A stretch of 64,000 bases of DNA from Candidatus Poribacteria bacterium (GCA_022822785.1 JAJEAL010000087.1:1-64000); one strand, 5' to 3'. Shown: positions 33,633 through 43,208, counted from the stretch's first letter. Program-made: numbers and translations. Notes: generated by a model from the letters alone, not told the origin.

Positions 33633-34505
33633 ATGTTTAAGATTGGCGTTATTGGTGATGAAATATCACAAGATTTTCAAACGGTCGTCAACGTTGCAAA
33701 GGAGCTAAATCTTGACTCAATTGAGATCCGATCTGTGTGGGATAAACCGCCACAGGAATTAACAGAGGACGATATCGACGAGATGAAGCGAATCCTTGAT
33801 GGAACGGGAGTTCAAATTGTCGGAATCGCCTCGCCGTTTTTCAAGTGTGATATCGACAACGCGGAGGAACGCGAGGAACATCTTGGAATCCTTAAGCGAT
33901 GCATCGAGGTAGCAAAAGCGTTTGATATCAACCTGATCCGCACTTTCGTTTTTTGGAAAACGGATAACGTCGAAGAACGGTGGGGCGAGATTATCAGGGC
34001 GTATGACGAACCGGTACGGATGGCAAGTGGAGAGGGAATAATCTTGGGGATGGAAAACGAAGCCTCAACCTCCCTATCAACCGTCAAGCTGACAGAGCGA
34101 TTTATCCGCGAAATCGGTTCTCCCAACATCCGCGCTATCTGGGACCCCGCAAACGAAGCCCACGCGGAAGGCGGCGAACAGCCCTATCCCGATGCCTATG
34201 ATAGAATTAAGCCGCTGATGGTGCACGCTCATCTGAAGGATGCCGGCAAAAACCCCGAAACAGGCAGGCTGGAATCGGTCCCGGTCGGTGAAGGTGTGGT
34301 TGACTGGCAGGGACAGCTTCAGGCGTTTGTTGATGACGGCTACGAGGGACATCTCTGCCTCGAAACGCATTGGCGCCCGGCCTCAAAAATTGATGATGCC
34401 CTGCTCAACCGTCCGGGCGGAACTGCATTCTCCGAAGCGGGGGAGGAAGCGTCTCGGATTTGTCTCCAAAATCTGTTTGGGATGATTCAGAAACTGCGTA
34501 AGTAA
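33633..34505 (+). CDS. Sugar phosphate isomerase/epimerase-like TIM barrel
   Basis: The 290-residue protein fits the xylose-isomerase-like TIM barrel family: LNLDSIEIRSVWDKPPQEL near the start, IILGMENEASTSLS with the metal-binding Glu, AIWDPANEAHAEGGEQPYPD with Asp and His, MVHAHLKDAG, and GHLCLETHWRPAS with the last Glu ligand. It shares the fold with the protein at 23.1 kb but is clearly a separate subgroup. RBS AAGGAG is before ATG 33633, 14 bases past panB. Together with the following dehydratase and SDR it suggests degradation of a deoxy-sugar or sugar acid. Confidence 0.88.
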   Translation: MFKIGVIGDEISQDFQTVVNVAKELNLDSIEIRSVWDKPPQELTEDDIDEMKRILDGTGVQIVGIASPFFKCDIDNAEEREEHLGILKRCIEVAKAFDINLIRTFVFWKTDNVEERWGEIIRAYDEPVRMASGEGIILGMENEASTSLSTVKLTERFIREIGSPNIRAIWDPANEAHAEGGEQPYPDAYDRIKPLMVHAHLKDAGKNPETGRLESVPVGEGVVDWQGQLQAFVDDGYEGHLCLETHWRPASKIDDALLNRPGGTAFSEAGEEASRICLQNLFGMIQKLRK

Positions 34506-34539
34506 AATGTGATACATAAAATGAAAAAGGCAAACGATA

Positions 34540-35685
34540 ATGAAGATTGTAGACGTAAGAACCCAAACGTTCAAATATAAGACGAACCATGTCAGAGATT
34601 CCGAGGGTCACGGCCATCCTGGCCCTGAACATGATGCAACTCAAACGCTGCTCACGATTGTCACCGATGAAGGTCTGGAGGGGCACGCCTTTGGCGGCAG
34701 CCCCGCCATCGTGGAGCAGATCTTCAAACCCGCGTTGATTGGAGAGGACCCGTTCTATCGCGAAAAACTCTGGCAACGGCTCAAGCACTGGCAGCGCATC
34801 CATCGAAACCTTACAGATAGTGTAATCGGTGTAGCAGACATGGCACTCTGGGACCTGGCGGGTCGATGCTTAGATCAGCCAGTCTACAAGCTGCTAGGCG
34901 GCTATCGAGACAAAGTCCTCGCCTACGCCAGCACCATGTGCGGTGACCAAGAACCAGCAGGCCTCAGCAGCCCAGATGACTACGCCCGGTTCGCCGAGTG
35001 GTGTATACAGCGTGGCTACAAGGCGATCAAGCTACACACCTGGATGCCACCCATTCCATGGGCGCCCGACCCCAAAATGGATGTCAAAGCGTGCGCCGCC
35101 GTGCGAGAGGCGGTCGGTGATGATATTCCCCTGATGCTGGACTGCTACCATTACTATAGTCGGGAGCAGGCACTATATATCGGTAGGGAACTTGAGAAAC
35201 TCAACTACTACTGGTTTGAGGAGCCGATGGACGAACATAGCACCTCTTCCTATGTGTGGCTGGCAGATCAGTTGGACATCCCGGTTGTCGGACCCGAAAC
35301 CGCTGAAGGAAAGATGTACACTAGAGCAGAATGGATTCTGCGTGGCGCTGCGGACATCCTGCGAGGCGGTGTGGGGGATGTGGGAGGGATTACGCCGTTG
35401 ATGAAGACCGTGCATCTAGCAGAGTCGTTTGGTATGGCGATGGAGGTACACGGCGGCGGAGCGGGAAATCTCCAAGTATTAGGGGCAATGGGTATCCCCG
35501 GCGAATTCTACGAGCGGGGGCTCCTCCACCCGTTTATCGACTACGATGAAATCGAACCGTGGCTGGATTCCAAGATTGACTTTATGGACGACGAGGGATA
35601 CGTCCATCTGCCACAGGGACCAGGACTAGGCTACGATATCAATTTCGATTACATCGAAGAACACGCTGTTGAGACCGGCAAATAG
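34540..35685 (+). CDS. Mandelate racemase/enolase-superfamily enzyme
   Basis: The 381-residue enzyme has the capping domain and TIM barrel of the enolase superfamily. Seen are VADMALWDLAGRCLDQPVYKLLGG, GYKAIKLHTWMPP (K-x-H in place of K-x-K), PLMLDCYHYYSRE with the first metal Asp, YYWFEEPMDEHS and VGPETAEGKM with the Glu ligands, and MAMEVHGGGAGNLQ with a catalytic His. The K-x-H pair suggests a sugar-acid dehydratase more than a racemase. It differs from the rhamnonate-dehydratase-like protein at 15.7 kb. It is in the operon with the isomerase-like protein and the SDR. Confidence 0.9.
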   Translation: MKIVDVRTQTFKYKTNHVRDSEGHGHPGPEHDATQTLLTIVTDEGLEGHAFGGSPAIVEQIFKPALIGEDPFYREKLWQRLKHWQRIHRNLTDSVIGVADMALWDLAGRCLDQPVYKLLGGYRDKVLAYASTMCGDQEPAGLSSPDDYARFAEWCIQRGYKAIKLHTWMPPIPWAPDPKMDVKACAAVREAVGDDIPLMLDCYHYYSREQALYIGRELEKLNYYWFEEPMDEHSTSSYVWLADQLDIPVVGPETAEGKMYTRAEWILRGAADILRGGVGDVGGITPLMKTVHLAESFGMAMEVHGGGAGNLQVLGAMGIPGEFYERGLLHPFIDYDEIEPWLDSKIDFMDDEGYVHLPQGPGLGYDINFDYIEEHAVETGK

Positions 35686-35736
35686 AATCAACCCAACCGA
35701 GGCATATTTTCACCAACTGAAGGGAAAGTCAACCCA

Positions 35737-36447
35737 ATGAAACTCGAAAACCAAGTTGCAATTATTACCGGAGGCGGACGCGGAATCGGTAGATCAACTG
35801 CGCTTGCTTTTGCACAGGAAGGGGCAGATATAGTGCTTTCGGCACGAACGCTCTCAGAGATTGAAGCCGTCGCAAGCGAAGTTTCAGCACTCGGTCGCCA
35901 AGCCAGCGCAATAGCAACCGATGTGACGCAAAAATCACAGGTGGACGCGATGGTGAAGCAGACGCTCGACCGATTCGGCAAGGTCGATATTCTCGTCAGC
36001 AATGCCGGCGTTGCCATCCACAACCCAATCCCCAAGATTCGTGAGGAAGATTGGGATCTCAACATCGCCGTTAACCTCAAAGGCGTTTTCCTCTGTACGC
36101 AGGCAGTATTCAGTCACATGTGCGAGCGGAAGTCTGGACACATCGTCAATGTCTCATCAGTCTCCGGCAAACGTGGGCACCCCAACGGTGGGGCGTACTG
36201 TGCTTCCAAATTTGGTGTTGTCGGCTTTACTGAGACCACGAATAACGAAGGACGGCCGCACGGTGTCAAAGCGAGCGTCGTGTGTCCGGGGCCCGTCGAC
36301 ACCAAGATGCGCCGAGATAATCACCCGGACGATGTCATCGAGCATCTAACTTTGCCAGAAGAGGTCGCGGATTTAATCCTGTTTCTCGTTTCGCAATCCC
36401 CACGCGCTCACGTTCTGGAAACAGTCATCCGGACGCCACTGATGTAA
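35737..36447 (+). CDS. Short-chain dehydrogenase/reductase
   Basis: A classical SDR of 236 residues: TGGGRGIG (about 10-17), ILVSNAG (NAG motif with Ser), catalytic Ser in NVSSVSGKRG, and YCASKFGV with the Tyr and Lys. An Arg after beta-2 (LSARTLSE) suggests NADP, in contrast to the SDR at 11.4 kb, which has Asp. The C-terminus is shorter than usual and lacks the DGG motif. It is the last clear gene of the operon starting at rhaM, so a sugar or sugar-acid substrate is likely. Confidence 0.92.
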   Translation: MKLENQVAIITGGGRGIGRSTALAFAQEGADIVLSARTLSEIEAVASEVSALGRQASAIATDVTQKSQVDAMVKQTLDRFGKVDILVSNAGVAIHNPIPKIREEDWDLNIAVNLKGVFLCTQAVFSHMCERKSGHIVNVSSVSGKRGHPNGGAYCASKFGVVGFTETTNNEGRPHGVKASVVCPGPVDTKMRRDNHPDDVIEHLTLPEEVADLILFLVSQSPRAHVLETVIRTPLM

Positions 36448-36528
36448 ATATCATGAAACGTGACGGCCACGGAAAATTCCGGTTAGAAAGCCTAAGGGTC
36501 CCAAAGGCGTGAAAATCAAGGAGAGCAA

Positions 36529-36975
36529 ATGATAAATCGTTCACTCGGTATCTGGATCATTCTAACTCTGTGCGCTTCGTCGTGGGGCTGGGCGTCCACA
36601 CAGGAGGAAGCTGCGGACCTCACTTTTATCCTACGTGTGAATCCAATCCAAATCTCACATCAAAAGGGGGAACCGATTCCATTCAATCCCAGAGAATCTA
36701 CGCCAATCCGTCTATTTTCGACTGGGGTTATTCGTCTGTACCAAAAATATATTTCGACGCAAGACCTACCTGCCTGCAACTTCTCGCCAAGTTGCTCCCG
36801 ATTCGGGATGGGAGCAATCCAAAGATACGGCTTCTTCCGCGGCACACTGCTGACCGCTGACCGTCTGCTGCGCGATAACGGCATCATGCTGCACACGCAC
36901 TACCCTTTTGATGAAGCGAGTGGCAAGTATCTTGATCCCGTTGAAGCATACTCGCAGGAGGCGTTGACAAAATGA
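36529..36975 (+). CDS. yidD: Exported YidD-like protein
   Basis: The 148-residue protein carries a YidD (membrane protein insertion efficiency factor) domain at about residues 60-115: GVIRLYQKYIS, CNFSPSCSRFGMGAIQRYGFFRG and RLLRDN. The C-x-F-x-P-S-C-S motif is diagnostic. Standard YidD is 70-90 residues, cytoplasmic and next to yidC. This one has a cleavable-looking signal peptide (MINRSLGIWIILTLCASSWGWA) and a 35-residue lead before the domain, so it should act in the periplasm or at the outer face. It overlaps the next gene by 4 bases (ATGA), a TPR/multi-helix membrane protein, so they probably work together. RBS AAGGAG. Confidence 0.83.
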   Translation: MINRSLGIWIILTLCASSWGWASTQEEAADLTFILRVNPIQISHQKGEPIPFNPRESTPIRLFSTGVIRLYQKYISTQDLPACNFSPSCSRFGMGAIQRYGFFRGTLLTADRLLRDNGIMLHTHYPFDEASGKYLDPVEAYSQEALTK

Positions 36976-37820
36976 TTCGCTGTCACGCCATTGTCCTCGT
37001 TACGCTTTGTTCCATAGCATTTGCAGACAATCCACCAACCGATTATTATCAGCCTACAAATATCCGCAAATTTGCAGATTACCTCTACGCGCAAGGCGAC
37101 TATCTCCGGGCAGCGGGTGAATATCAACGTTACCTTTTTGTTCAGCCAACGGCTCTGGGTAATGAGGTCCTGCGCCGAATCGTTGAGAGCTATCGTTTGG
37201 GCGGTCAGCCTGACCGTGCCCTTCAATTCCTCCAAGCACAGCCCGATTCCAATCTGGTCCGATATGAGCTAGGCGCAACCTACTTGTTGATAGGGCAGTA
37301 CGACGAATCTATCCATTTTCTCCAGGGATCGCAAAATCTATTTCAAGGGGACGACTATCGTTGGAAATCGCAGCTGCTAATCGGCATGAACCAGTTGATG
37401 CAGAAGCGGTGGGAGCGTGCTATTCAACACTTCGATCAGTTTGACTTGCACGGGATGCCGGAGGCTGCTAGCCATCGATTTTCAGTGTACAGAGGTTACG
37501 CTGAGAGGGGAAGCAATCTACCGTCTAAAAGCCCGCTGCTAGCGGGATTCCTATCCACCGCTCTACCCGGCAGCGGCAGACTCTATGTTGGACGGTCCAA
37601 CGATGCACTAATCACCGTTTTCCTGCTAGGGGTATTGGGATGGACTGCTTACGATGGATTTGCTGAGAATGGTCTGTCGTCTCGCAAGGGTTGGACGCTT
37701 GGCACAATTGGAGGAATCTTCTATTTCGGCAATATCTACGGCTCTATCGTCGCCGCACAACGGCATAATCAGCAAACAGAAGCGGCGTTTTTGGCGACAA
37801 TCCCACTTGACATTCCCTAG
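36972..37820 (+). CDS. TPR protein with C-terminal transmembrane domain
   Basis: A 282-residue protein with a signal-like N-terminus (MIRCHAIVLVTLCSIAFA), then TPR-like helical pairs (about 40-175, such as YLYAQGDYLRAAGEYQRYL and LGATYLLIGQYDESIHFLQG), and a C-terminal part (about 190-265) with SPLLAGFLSTALPGSGRLY and two membrane helices (ALITVFLLGVLGWTAYDG and TLGTIGGIFYFGNIYG). The last part resembles DUF5683 or TM2-like membrane regions. Start overlaps the YidD-like gene (ATGA). Pairs of a YidD-like and a TPR/DUF5683-like protein occur in some diderm bacteria, where envelope assembly is suspected. The function is unproven. Confidence 0.75.
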   Translation: MIRCHAIVLVTLCSIAFADNPPTDYYQPTNIRKFADYLYAQGDYLRAAGEYQRYLFVQPTALGNEVLRRIVESYRLGGQPDRALQFLQAQPDSNLVRYELGATYLLIGQYDESIHFLQGSQNLFQGDDYRWKSQLLIGMNQLMQKRWERAIQHFDQFDLHGMPEAASHRFSVYRGYAERGSNLPSKSPLLAGFLSTALPGSGRLYVGRSNDALITVFLLGVLGWTAYDGFAENGLSSRKGWTLGTIGGIFYFGNIYGSIVAAQRHNQQTEAAFLATIPLDIP

Positions 37821-37836
37821 AGTGGGCTCAGCGGTT

Positions 37837-38937
37837 TCACTGCTTGGATTCAAATAGCGTTGCCCCTGTAGTTTTGTCAAACAGATGCACCTTGGTTGGC
37901 TGAAAACGGATGGGTACGCTATCACCGCGATCCATACGTCCGTCCGGATGAGTTCGCGCCTTGAAAGTTACACCCTCTAACTCCAACGTGAGGAACAGGT
38001 CGCTCCCCAACGGTTCTCTTACCACAACGGTGGCGTGGGCGGTAGGCGATTCGTTCGGCAATACCTCGATATCTTCTGGACGAATCCCGAGTTGTACATT
38101 TGCCGAAACGTTTGCAGTCAAACGTCGTGTCGGTGCCGGCGCAAATTCACAGGTATATCCCTTGCCCTTTACTAGCCAATGTTCTCCGCCCCCGTTTTGC
38201 AACTCACCGTCGAAGAAGTTCATCGGCGGACTGCCAACGAAGCCAGCGATAAACGCGTTGGCGGGTTGATTGTAAATCTCTTCAGGGGTTCCCAGCTGTT
38301 GCAGTTTGCCCTCATTGAGCACCACAATCCGATCCGACATGATGAGCGATTCTGCTTGGTCGTGCGTAACATAGACAAAGGTTTTTTCCAACTCGGCGTG
38401 CAGCCGTTTCAGCTCGGTACGCATCGTCACACGCAATTTGGCGTCGAGGTTGGAGAGCGGTTCGTCGAGCAGGAACACATGGGCGTTGCGGACGATAGCG
38501 CGCGCCAATGCCACACGTTGGCGTTGCCCACCACTGAGTTCGCGCGGCTTCCTGCTGAGCAGATGGTCAATCTCCATCGCCTTCGCTGCGTCCTGCACGA
38601 GCTGCTCAATTTCGTCAGCCGGTGTATGGCGCATCCGCAAGCCAAAAGCGATATTATCGTAAACCCGCATGTGTGGGTATAGTGCATAGGTTTGGAAAAC
38701 CATTGCGATGTCGCGTCGCTCCGGTGGAACATTCGTCACGTCGTCGTCATCGAAAAATACCCGTCCGCTTGTCGGATCCTCTAAGCCTGCGATGATATTC
38801 AACGTTGTGGTTTTGCCACAGCCCGACGGGCCCAACAGCGTCAAAAATTCGCGATCGACAATTTCAAGGGTCAGGTCGTCTACCGCAACAACGTCTCCAA
38901 ACTGTTTTGTAAGATGTTCAACAACAACTTTTGCCAA
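37837..38937 (-). CDS. Sugar ABC transporter ATP-binding protein (UgpC/MsmX/MalK type)
   Basis: The 366-residue ATPase has Walker A GPSGCGKTT, the ABC signature LSGGQRQRVALARAI, Walker B VFLLDEPLSNLDAKLR, and a C-terminal TOBE/OB region (about 240-360) with LGIRPEDIEV, as in the CUT1 importer ATPases that can serve several permeases. Start is TTG at 38937, with GGAGG 6 bases upstream; a GTG at 38955 is the alternative. It ends the minus-strand operon that runs from the binding protein at 44582. The small exported protein gene (39014-39799) lies between it and the permeases. Confidence 0.92.
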   Translation of the reverse strand: MAKVVVEHLTKQFGDVVAVDDLTLEIVDREFLTLLGPSGCGKTTTLNIIAGLEDPTSGRVFFDDDDVTNVPPERRDIAMVFQTYALYPHMRVYDNIAFGLRMRHTPADEIEQLVQDAAKAMEIDHLLSRKPRELSGGQRQRVALARAIVRNAHVFLLDEPLSNLDAKLRVTMRTELKRLHAELEKTFVYVTHDQAESLIMSDRIVVLNEGKLQQLGTPEEIYNQPANAFIAGFVGSPPMNFFDGELQNGGGEHWLVKGKGYTCEFAPAPTRRLTANVSANVQLGIRPEDIEVLPNESPTAHATVVVREPLGSDLFLTLELEGVTFKARTHPDGRMDRGDSVPIRFQPTKVHLFDKTTGATLFESKQ

Positions 38938-39013
38938 AGAATCCCTCCAGTCCACTGAGCTCAGCTATATATCTAAAGTTCGCCCGAATTACTTCAATTT
39001 TTCAGACTTCAAC

Positions 39014-39799
39014 TTATTGGGTTTCCCTTTTTATTTGACTCCACATCGTTGTCAGTTTCCGCTGCGGTTGTACAGCAGCAGGAGCATTGTATGTTACCTC
39101 AAAATCGTCAAAGCGAGCAAGGTTGCCAAAGCCCGACGACAGATAGATTATCCCCTCGGGATACCGAACATCGCGCAACCCCAACATCTGTTCTTCGTTG
39201 ACAAAAACTCGGAACAAATTTTCCTCCGCAATGACTCTTAGGCGATACCATTCACCCAATTTGACATCAAACGGTGAAAACCGCAGCAACTCATTCTCTA
39301 TGAATACACCCCTAATAAAACCTTCTGCATTTACTGCTACCCGTTCTATATGCCAAATTGATGCGCCAACACCCCATTCTCCCTCGGTGTTTTGTCCGAT
39401 AAAAAAATAATAACCTAAGTCACTCAGAGATCGCGGATCCTGCAACTTGTCATTGTCCACAAGCCCGAAGAATTTTTCGGTTGAATGCCCACGGAGCCCA
39501 ATCCCTGCTCCATTAGCAACAATCGGTTGAAACACGAAAAGATCGAGCCTCACAGACACCGTTACATCATAATCGCTGGCGGGCATCCCTTTAAAGGGTA
39601 ACAAAACGAGAGTTGTGATGTCTGGTTCGGGAGGCGGAACACCTGCAATCAATTCACCATTTTCAATAGCTACTGTCTGGTGGTCTTCGCTAATCGCCCA
39701 GCCCTCCAAATCTAAATTGTTGAAATCGTGGCGAAGTACCTCTGCGGCTGCCGATGATACCAAGAATGCCAACATTAGCAGAACCGTTCCTCGTTTCAC
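39014..39799 (-). CDS. Exported beta-sandwich protein with the Trp-Lys C-terminal tail
   Basis: The 261-residue product has a signal peptide (MKRGTVLLMLAFLVSSAAA) and a single jelly-roll domain, with EVLRHDFNNLDLEGWAIS at the start, and LGEWYRLRVIAEENLFRVFVNEEQML and FGNLARFDDFEVTYN at the end. This is like the concanavalin-type DUF1080/LamG carbohydrate-binding domains. It ends in KLTTMWSQIKRETQ, the same tail as the LamG array proteins to the right. The gene is inside the ABC importer operon, between the permease and ATPase genes. It starts at GTG. A glycan-binding role outside the membrane is inferred. Confidence 0.78.
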   Translation of the reverse strand: MKRGTVLLMLAFLVSSAAAEVLRHDFNNLDLEGWAISEDHQTVAIENGELIAGVPPPEPDITTLVLLPFKGMPASDYDVTVSVRLDLFVFQPIVANGAGIGLRGHSTEKFFGLVDNDKLQDPRSLSDLGYYFFIGQNTEGEWGVGASIWHIERVAVNAEGFIRGVFIENELLRFSPFDVKLGEWYRLRVIAEENLFRVFVNEEQMLGLRDVRYPEGIIYLSSGFGNLARFDDFEVTYNAPAAVQPQRKLTTMWSQIKRETQ

Positions 39800-39891
39800 G
39801 GAAAGTTACCTATCCTTTCTTCCGTAGGTTTTACTTCAGATGGGATTGATTACTGTCATCAACTGTTATCCCTTTTTCCTTTTCTTCAAGA

Positions 39892-40749
39892 TTATCCCGT
39901 CACCGCGCCGCCAATGCCGTGAATAATAAATCGTTGGAAAATGAACGCAAGGATAATCGGGAGTAACACCACCAAAACCCCACCGGCGGCGATAACTGTG
40001 AAGTCAATCTGCAACTCTTGCGCGAAGTCCGAAGCCACTACGGTCACCGGTTTTGAAAATATAGTGGAGGTGAACAACAAGGCAAAGAAAAATTCTCCCC
40101 ACGATGAGATGAAGGAGAAAATACCCACCGCTATCATGCCCGGCGTCGTCACTGGCAGGAACACGCGGAACAGGGCGCCAAGACGGGAGCAGCCATCGAC
40201 CCGTGCCGCACGCTCCAAATCGAGTGGCACCGTCTGGAAATAGCCCTTCAGAATCCAGATAGTGAACGGTAGCGTAAAAGTTACATGCGCGAGGATGACT
40301 GCAATGTGGGTATCTAACAACCCGTAACTACGCATCACGAGGTACATCGGTATCATTATCGCCACCCCCGGTACGCTGCGCGAACCGAGATAGAACAACA
40401 ACAGCGCAAGATTGCCACCAAAATTCATTCGTGCCAGCGCGTACGCCGCAAGCGATCCGAAGAACAGATTGATGAACATCACCGTGCCCCCGATGATGAA
40501 ACTATTCAGAATCGCGCGCGGAAACTGCCGTGCAGTCGCCGCACCAATCTCCGCACTGTCACCGTACACGCGGAAATACATCAGATAGTTTTCCAGCGTC
40601 GGTTCACGGGGAATCCAACGCAGCTGAGTCGCTTCGCGCTCCTGCATGAAGCTGACCAACACAACCCACAGGTACGGTATCACAATATACAATGCCGCAA
40701 TCACCACAAGTATATATAAGATAGTTCGTTTGAGCACTTCTCGATTCAC
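39892..40749 (-). CDS. Sugar ABC transporter permease (MalG-like)
   Basis: The 285-residue membrane protein has about six transmembrane helices and the EAA loop near residue 195 (LERAARVDGCSRLGALFRVFLPVTTPGM), the binding-protein-dependent permease signature that docks on the ATPase. The N-terminal half (VVIAALYIVIPYLWVVLVSF) fits MalG-type permeases of CUT1 importers. It starts at GTG with AAGGAA upstream, 12 bases after the first permease gene. It would form a heterodimer with the upstream MalF-like protein. Confidence 0.93.
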   Translation of the reverse strand: MNREVLKRTILYILVVIAALYIVIPYLWVVLVSFMQEREATQLRWIPREPTLENYLMYFRVYGDSAEIGAATARQFPRAILNSFIIGGTVMFINLFFGSLAAYALARMNFGGNLALLLFYLGSRSVPGVAIMIPMYLVMRSYGLLDTHIAVILAHVTFTLPFTIWILKGYFQTVPLDLERAARVDGCSRLGALFRVFLPVTTPGMIAVGIFSFISSWGEFFFALLFTSTIFSKPVTVVASDFAQELQIDFTVIAAGGVLVVLLPIILAFIFQRFIIHGIGGAVTG

Positions 40750-40761
40750 AAGATTCCTTTC

Positions 40762-41733
40762 TTAACCTTGAACGGTGCCACGACGATACAGCACCCGAAT
40801 ATAAATAATCGCCATGCCCATAGTGATGAGCGTAATTAGATAGGAATAGGCATTTGACCCACCAAAGTTGAGGCGTCCGAAGGCTTCCTTGTAGGTCTGC
40901 CACGCGATGACATAGGTCGCATCGCCGGGACCGCCCGCCGTGAGCGCGTAGATGATGTCGAAACCACCACGGAAGGCGTTCATCGTCTCAATAATGGCGA
41001 CAATCATTATTGGGTGCAGCAACCACGGCAGCGTGATATGTTGGAAGCGACGCCATGCGTTCGCGCCATCCACTTGCGCTGCACGGTATTGCTCGCCAGG
41101 AATTGCCTGCAACGCCGCTAAAAAGATAATACAGGCAAACGGCACACTCCGCCACACATGAGCGGCGATGGCAGCGTTGAGCGCGACAAACGGTGACGCC
41201 ATGCCCAAATACTCAATCTCAGCACCCGTCAGTTGATTGAACAGACCGACGAAATCACCTATCATCTGGTTGAATGCACCGTGCTCGCCGAACAGCCCCG
41301 CCCACATCAAGCCGTTGACAATCCCCGGCACCGCCCACGGGATCAATAACAGCGCGCGAGCAAGTCCTCTGCCTCTGAATTGTTCGTTGAACAGCACCGC
41401 GATGCCAATCGCAACAATGATGACTAACGCCACCGACATCCCTCCAAAATAGAGGGTAACACGGAGCGAATGCCAAAAATCGTAACTGGTCAAAACATCG
41501 ATATAGTTGCCCAAGCCAATGAAAGCATACTCTTCTGGACGCCGTAAATTATAACGGTGCAGACTAGTCCACAATGACACGACAACCGGATACGCTATCA
41601 ACGCAAGGATGAGAATGACGCTTGGGACGTTGAGCAGATAAGCAAAAATGCGGTCGCCACGTTCCTTCACCGTTAAGCGCGAAACCGTTTCACTGTCTGC
41701 GACGGGCCGATCTTCTAAAGTGTTTTCATTCAC
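40762..41733 (-). CDS. Sugar ABC transporter permease (MalF-like)
   Basis: The 323-residue permease has six predicted transmembrane helices and the EAA loop EQYRAAQVDGANAWRRFQHITLPWL (about 214-238). The first helix (YLLNVPSVILILALIAYPVVVSLW) follows a 30-residue polar N-terminus, typical of MalF-like permeases. It starts at GTG. The gene lies 22 bases downstream of the binding-protein gene and 12 bases upstream of the second permease gene. Together with these it forms one CUT1-type import operon. Confidence 0.93.
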   Translation of the reverse strand: MNENTLEDRPVADSETVSRLTVKERGDRIFAYLLNVPSVILILALIAYPVVVSLWTSLHRYNLRRPEEYAFIGLGNYIDVLTSYDFWHSLRVTLYFGGMSVALVIIVAIGIAVLFNEQFRGRGLARALLLIPWAVPGIVNGLMWAGLFGEHGAFNQMIGDFVGLFNQLTGAEIEYLGMASPFVALNAAIAAHVWRSVPFACIIFLAALQAIPGEQYRAAQVDGANAWRRFQHITLPWLLHPIMIVAIIETMNAFRGGFDIIYALTAGGPGDATYVIAWQTYKEAFGRLNFGGSNAYSYLITLITMGMAIIYIRVLYRRGTVQG

Positions 41734-41755
41734 TATTAAATTTTCCTCGTTAATT

Positions 41756-43129
41756 CTAGGTCCACTCCCGCTTCAATTCCCGACACCGTTTCGCAATCCG
41801 CGCTAACCCATCGCGTGGAGAAATTTGACGGATAAGAATCTTCTGGATCTCCGGCTGCGAATAGAAATTGAAATCGGGATACCATGGGGCTCTAATATTT
41901 TCGCGAATGCGCGCTACCTCCGACAGGGCCCTGACCATCTCGATGTCGCCCCATAGCTCGGTCTGATCTATAATTTCAGGGTCATCGAACAGGGACTTGA
42001 ACGCGAAACCTAAGCCACTCAAGCGATACCAGCGTCGGGCTGTGTAATAGTCGCCTGTTGCATCTTTGCCCCCCAGAAACTGCATTAGGTGCCAAGCGTC
42101 TAACAGGTGCTCCTCACGACAGTGCGTCGTTAAGCAATACATCCGCGTCCACCCCAGTGTGCCATTTTGCCCCGATTCGAGCGAAGGGATGTAGGTCATT
42201 TTAAGGGGCTTAGCATAGAGGGTCTCAGATTCGGGGATACCTCGTGACCGAAGATCTGCTTCGACAACCGCACTGTTCTCCCGATTATTGGCCCATTCCA
42301 TATTATGCCGGATGATCATCGCAAACGCTTGACGGCCCGCTGCGAAATTTTCCAGAATCAGGGGCGATGTCAGAGAATTGATGTCGATAATACGATGCTT
42401 GTGGATACCGTCGACAATCCACTGAAGAATCCGCTCTGCGCGCCGCCCGTCATCATCAGGAAAAATTGGGTTAAGGTCGTCGTCAAACAGGTCAATCTCG
42501 GAGGCGTAGTTCAATGTCCACCAATCAAAGAAGCCAGTAACGACCTGCCGAAAACCTAACATAATCGGATATTCGACTAAATCGCCAGCAGGACTGCGAA
42601 CCCGCGCTTCCTTTACTTTTATCGCTTGTTCCGTCAATTCGTCGAGCGTCCGCGCTGATTTCTCATACCCCGCCGCCTGCACCATCGACTCATTGTACGC
42701 CCATACCATAAAGTCCGTGTAATAGGGCAACCCGTAGCGTTCCCCTTTGTAACTCATCGCCTCCAGGTTGTAGTCGAAGATATCGTCGCCGTATTCATCC
42801 GCACCGGGCATCCCTTCGTACGGACGGATCCAACCCGCCTCAATCCATTCAACGAAGTCATCATCGCGCACGTAGCAGCAATCCATCGGCGATTTGCCAA
42901 CGAACAACGCTACCATTTTATCGTGATAGTTACCCGACACTGCCTCGTAGGCAACATCAATGTTTGACTGCTGCTCGAAATATTCGATGTTCTTGCGCAC
43001 GAGGTCCGGCTCGTAGGGCCACCCTTTGAAAATGACACCTTCGGGCATTTTCCCCAAACAACCTGTCATCAAACCGGCACCTGCTAATGCCGATGTTTTG
43101 AGAAAATCGCGCCGCGTTATCCCTACCAC
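41756..43129 (-). CDS. ABC transporter solute-binding lipoprotein, copy 1
   Basis: A 457-residue extracellular solute-binding protein of the sugar (family 1) type. It has a Tat signal with TRRDFLKT and a lipobox ending in LMTGC near residue 24, so it should be exported folded and anchored by lipid. The mature part contains YEPDLVRKNIEYFEQQSN and RYGLPYYTDFMVWAYNESM, typical of such proteins. It is a close paralog of the gene directly upstream, with the same 457-residue length and collinear sequence. It starts at GTG. With two binding proteins for one permease pair, the importer may take more than one ligand. Confidence 0.92.
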   Translation of the reverse strand: MVGITRRDFLKTSALAGAGLMTGCLGKMPEGVIFKGWPYEPDLVRKNIEYFEQQSNIDVAYEAVSGNYHDKMVALFVGKSPMDCCYVRDDDFVEWIEAGWIRPYEGMPGADEYGDDIFDYNLEAMSYKGERYGLPYYTDFMVWAYNESMVQAAGYEKSARTLDELTEQAIKVKEARVRSPAGDLVEYPIMLGFRQVVTGFFDWWTLNYASEIDLFDDDLNPIFPDDDGRRAERILQWIVDGIHKHRIIDINSLTSPLILENFAAGRQAFAMIIRHNMEWANNRENSAVVEADLRSRGIPESETLYAKPLKMTYIPSLESGQNGTLGWTRMYCLTTHCREEHLLDAWHLMQFLGGKDATGDYYTARRWYRLSGLGFAFKSLFDDPEIIDQTELWGDIEMVRALSEVARIRENIRAPWYPDFNFYSQPEIQKILIRQISPRDGLARIAKRCRELKREWT

Positions 43130-43208
43130 TTATTCCCTTCCTACTTGCACCTTGCTACACACAAACTGACGGCTCTGCTTAGTAATCTGTTTCGTGGTTG
43201 TCAGATTC

